NCBI RefSeq assembly: GCF_000165425.1
Contig: NW_001799643.1
Span: forward strand, 218,886-282,885
From: Paramecium tetraurelia
Lineage: Eukaryota; Ciliophora; Oligohymenophorea; Peniculida; Parameciidae
Reading direction: 5' to 3'
Length of the DNA stretch: 64,000 nt
The notes below the pieces were generated by a model. The model ran no database searches, was not told the DNA's origin, and saw only the letters and a program-made list of their open reading frames with translations. A program made the position numbers and the translations under genes. This document shows, piece by piece, positions 61,201 through 64,000 of this stretch. Numbering within the stretch: the first letter of the stretch is position 1; each line of letters starts with the position of its first letter.

Positions 61201-64000
61201 AAAATATTATAAAAATTTCAACTCTTCATATCTAATATAAAAAGCCTTAATTATGAGGCATTTTGTAAAAGTTATTCAGAGTAATTATATTCTATTACTT
61301 AAAACCATAAAGAATTAGACCGATTTCTCAAAGATGAATTGAATTTCATATTTTCACCTGTTTAGAATTAAGTTCAAACTAATTTAAAATAATGTAAATA
61401 AAGCATAACAGCGTCTATACTTGAATTTATTCAAGGTAATTCTTGGAGAGTAAAAGAAGGATTCTTATTTTAATGTATTCAATTAGAAAATCAATTGCAA
61501 GAATAAAATAAATAATCTATACAAAAAATATTAATCCTAATTGCAGCCAAGGAAACGAATTTGAAAATATTAGTAACACTTAAAAACAAACAAATAGTAT
61601 AACAGATGTATTAAGGATTCTCTAAGAATTGGCCAGAAGTACAAAGTGAGATTTAATCAGATTTAGCTAGCTAAATAAGTAGATTAGAATAGCTTTAATT
61701 TAGTATTTCAACTGCTGAAACTGATAGAAAGAAAGAGCAGCTACTTAAGGAACACAAAAAATTGGAAGAACAAGTTGAATAATAAATATTAAATGTGAAT
61801 CAAATTGGTGATGCTTTAGGTATCACTATCAATTTCTTAAGAGAAATTAAATAAGATCTAAATAAGATTCAATAGAAATTAGATCAAATGCTTAATAAGA
61901 TAGATGAAGTAGTTCAAGATATTAAATAATTAATTGGAAAGACACCTAAATAATTATTCGAAATTAGGATGTAATATATTTTATAATAAAAAATTGCAAA
62001 TGATTTCAATAATGTTTATGTAAATCTAAGAACAAAGGAATTGAAAGAGAATTTTAAAGATGAAGATGACGAAACTACTCTTTTTAATGATGTTTCTTAG
62101 AATAAAGGTGAAATTGATGAATTTTTATAATAACCAAAAGATTCTCTCCTTATTCATGGACCAGCAGGTTCTGGTAAAAGTGTAGCTGCTATAAAAATAG
62201 AAGAATACATCTGGCTATAATATTAATAGTTGAATTTAGATGAATGGTCAAAGGATTCAGAACAGATACCAGTTGTTCCTATATTCATTCAATTAGCAAG
62301 TTTAAAAGATCCTTATTTTAAAGCCATTGAGGAATCTTTAGCTTCAACGAACTATAATTTTGATTGGAGATAAATACAAGCTTTCTAAACTTAGGTTGAA
62401 GAAGGTAAGGTTGCAATCGTTTTCATTCTTGATAGTTTTGATGAATTAAGTAATAATTAAATAAATCTAATTTAAAATAATAAATTGAAGAATTGGAGGT
62501 AATAGTTATTAAACTTAAGCGATTTAGCCTAGGGTCAATAAAGAATATATAGTCTTAATTATCCAAAAGTAATTACTACAACTAGATCAGAAGTATTTGA
62601 GTTGAATAGTACAAATTATAGATAATGGTTTAGTAGTGAATCACTATTGGATTTTACGAAATATAAAGAATTAAGAATTCTCAGTTTTGATGATAATTAA
62701 AAATAAGACTACTTAAAATAATATTCATATACTTAAATAAAAAAGACTTTGCTTGATTATTTTGAAAAGTACTCAATTATTTAAAAAAGAGGAAGAAACC
62801 TTATTAATGAAGTTGAAAAAATATGGAAAAATGTAGTTGACAAGTTGGAACGATTTAATCATTATCAATAATCAAATGATTTATATTTAAGCGATAAACA
62901 AATCAATATCATAACCTCAATTTTGAAAAGTGAATTCAAGTTGTCTAATAAACAAGATTAATTTGCGATTTTAGAAAGGTAGTTAAGACATATTTAAACT
63001 CCTTAATTCTACAATAATAATATAATTGATTTTAATTTGGAGCAACTTCTCAAAACACCATTTATGATGAAAATAGTTATTGACGTATTACCTTAAATCA
63101 ACTCTTAGAAATAACAGCTCCAGTAGAATTATTTTATTTCTAATTATACTCATTCAATGTATGAAAAATACGTTAAGAAGAAAGAAATCAAAGAAATTCG
63201 ATAGTTTTTAGAGAGAATTTCTTTAGAATAATATAAGGAAGATTAAGCAGATGAATTAAATAACCAATCATAAATACCAGAATAGCCAGAGTACTTAGAG
63301 GTTGATGAAGATACTAACCCACCTTCGCAATACTATATGGATGAGAGAATTTAATAAATGAAAAAAGCCTCACAAAATTCTCAGGATTATTATTAGTAAT
63401 CTAACTAATATTACTAAAAATAGCAGCATTCAACTTAAAATTAAAAGTCATCACAAAGTTAGTAATAAATGCCTAAAAATTATAGCGAATTTTAATATGG
63501 TTATCCATAAACGATGGATATTTAAAATTCTAGAAGTCCTCATGTAAATCCTACGAATTATTAAGAATAGCTGAAATAAGGATCGCCTTCAACAAGTACA
63601 CCTTAAAGGCCATTTACAGCAACACAGAATTTTCAATAAATTCCTAATCAATACAATTATGAATAAGCGAAATAATAAATGCCTTTAAGGGTAGAAGAAA
63701 ACAATGAGAGATACAGATAATCTAATTATTATGAGTAAATTAAGCAGCCTATGCCTTTAAATGTTAGTTCCTAACAAAGAGTAGTTGGTACCTATTAGGT
63801 CTCAAGATCAAGTGCAGCTAATCATCAAATGAAACCTTTAAATAATAGTACCCATGACAGAGAGGAAGTAAATTATTAGGGATATGAATCACCTAATAAT
63901 TATTAAGGATAGGTAGAGTATGCAAAAAGGGTTGCTTAAGAAAGGAGTTAAGCATATTCTCCAAATTTCAGAACATCATAGGCAGATTAACCTCCAATTG
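58285..64000 (+). CDS. NACHT protein, 3'-truncated, paralogue of the 39-48 kb gene
   Basis: ATG 58285 runs to the window end in one uninterrupted frame, more than 1,900 codons with no intron needed. The N-terminal 1,200 residues are the same helical Gln/Asn-rich region as in the left paralogue. The NACHT domain has GPAGSGKS near residue 1290 (about 62,158), Walker B VAIVFILDSFDEL, and the TTRSEVFEL sensor-like motif. After about 63,310 the similarity ends. From there to the edge the protein is rich in Gln, Asn, Ser, Tyr and Pro (NYYEQIKQPMPLNVSS, RPFTATQNF), with no WD40 visible yet. The frame is intact, unlike its partner. Whether a sensor domain follows beyond the window cannot be seen. Confidence 0.85.

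Noticed and set aside
1-64000. Treating the dense TAA and TAG codons as evidence that most genes are broken
   Set aside because: All recognisable proteins (aldehyde dehydrogenase, copine, centrin, PKG, Deltex) read through TAA/TAG as Gln and end at TGA, which is the Paramecium nuclear code.
1-64000. CRISPR arrays, insertion sequences, operons, rRNA or tRNA genes
   Set aside because: No regularly spaced repeats, transposase, inverted terminal repeats, or convincing cloverleaf or rRNA segments were seen; the genome is eukaryotic.

Overview
This is macronuclear DNA from a ciliate, almost certainly Paramecium. Genes make sense only if TAA and TAG encode Gln and TGA is the sole stop. Under that code long reading frames appear on both strands. 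They are interrupted by very small GT...AG introns, mostly 20-30 nt. The DNA is AT-rich and genes lie tens of bases apart, with several gaps of only 12-25 nt. All gene models here were assembled by eye under that code. For almost every model, exon lengths summed after intron removal are an exact multiple of three.

Layout. 1-8,800: small structural or unknown proteins, a class-3 fatty aldehyde dehydrogenase (minus strand), a coiled-coil protein, and a probable pseudogene broken by in-frame TGA codons. 9,100-18,300: two very large charged, Gln/Glu/Lys- or Asp-rich proteins, then two unrecognised proteins. 18,600-24,200: a two-pass membrane protein of a type common in ciliates, a MORN-repeat protein fused to a degenerate kinase domain, an unknown protein and a DUF4485 protein. 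24,600-38,500: signalling genes, namely an EAG/CNG-like K+ channel, a cGMP-dependent protein kinase, an unknown protein, a sperm-tail PG-rich (SHIPPO/ODF3) repeat protein, a Deltex-type RING E3 ligase with a giant poly-Gln tract, and a ULK/Atg1-like kinase. 39,000-64,000: two NACHT proteins facing away from each other. The left one is complete with WD40 repeats and a C-terminal coiled coil. The right one runs off the window. Between them lie a VPS9 Rab-GEF, a copine, an MFS transporter pseudogene, a centrin, a B-box-like protein, a tandem pair of small paralogues and one poorly resolved gene.

Many genes have cortical, ciliary or membrane-signalling themes: cGMP kinase, K+ channel, SHIPPO, MORN, centrin, DUF4485, copine and VPS9. 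This is how Paramecium genomes look generally and is not evidence of an operon; no polycistronic unit is claimed.

The strongest second-look item is the inverted pair of NACHT genes. Their N-terminal and NACHT parts are alike, and nearly identical in places. After the NACHT module they diverge: one has WD40 propellers, the other a Gln/Asn/Ser/Pro-rich tail. The left copy also carries one-base insertions relative to the right copy and stays open only if a 29-nt segment is an intron.
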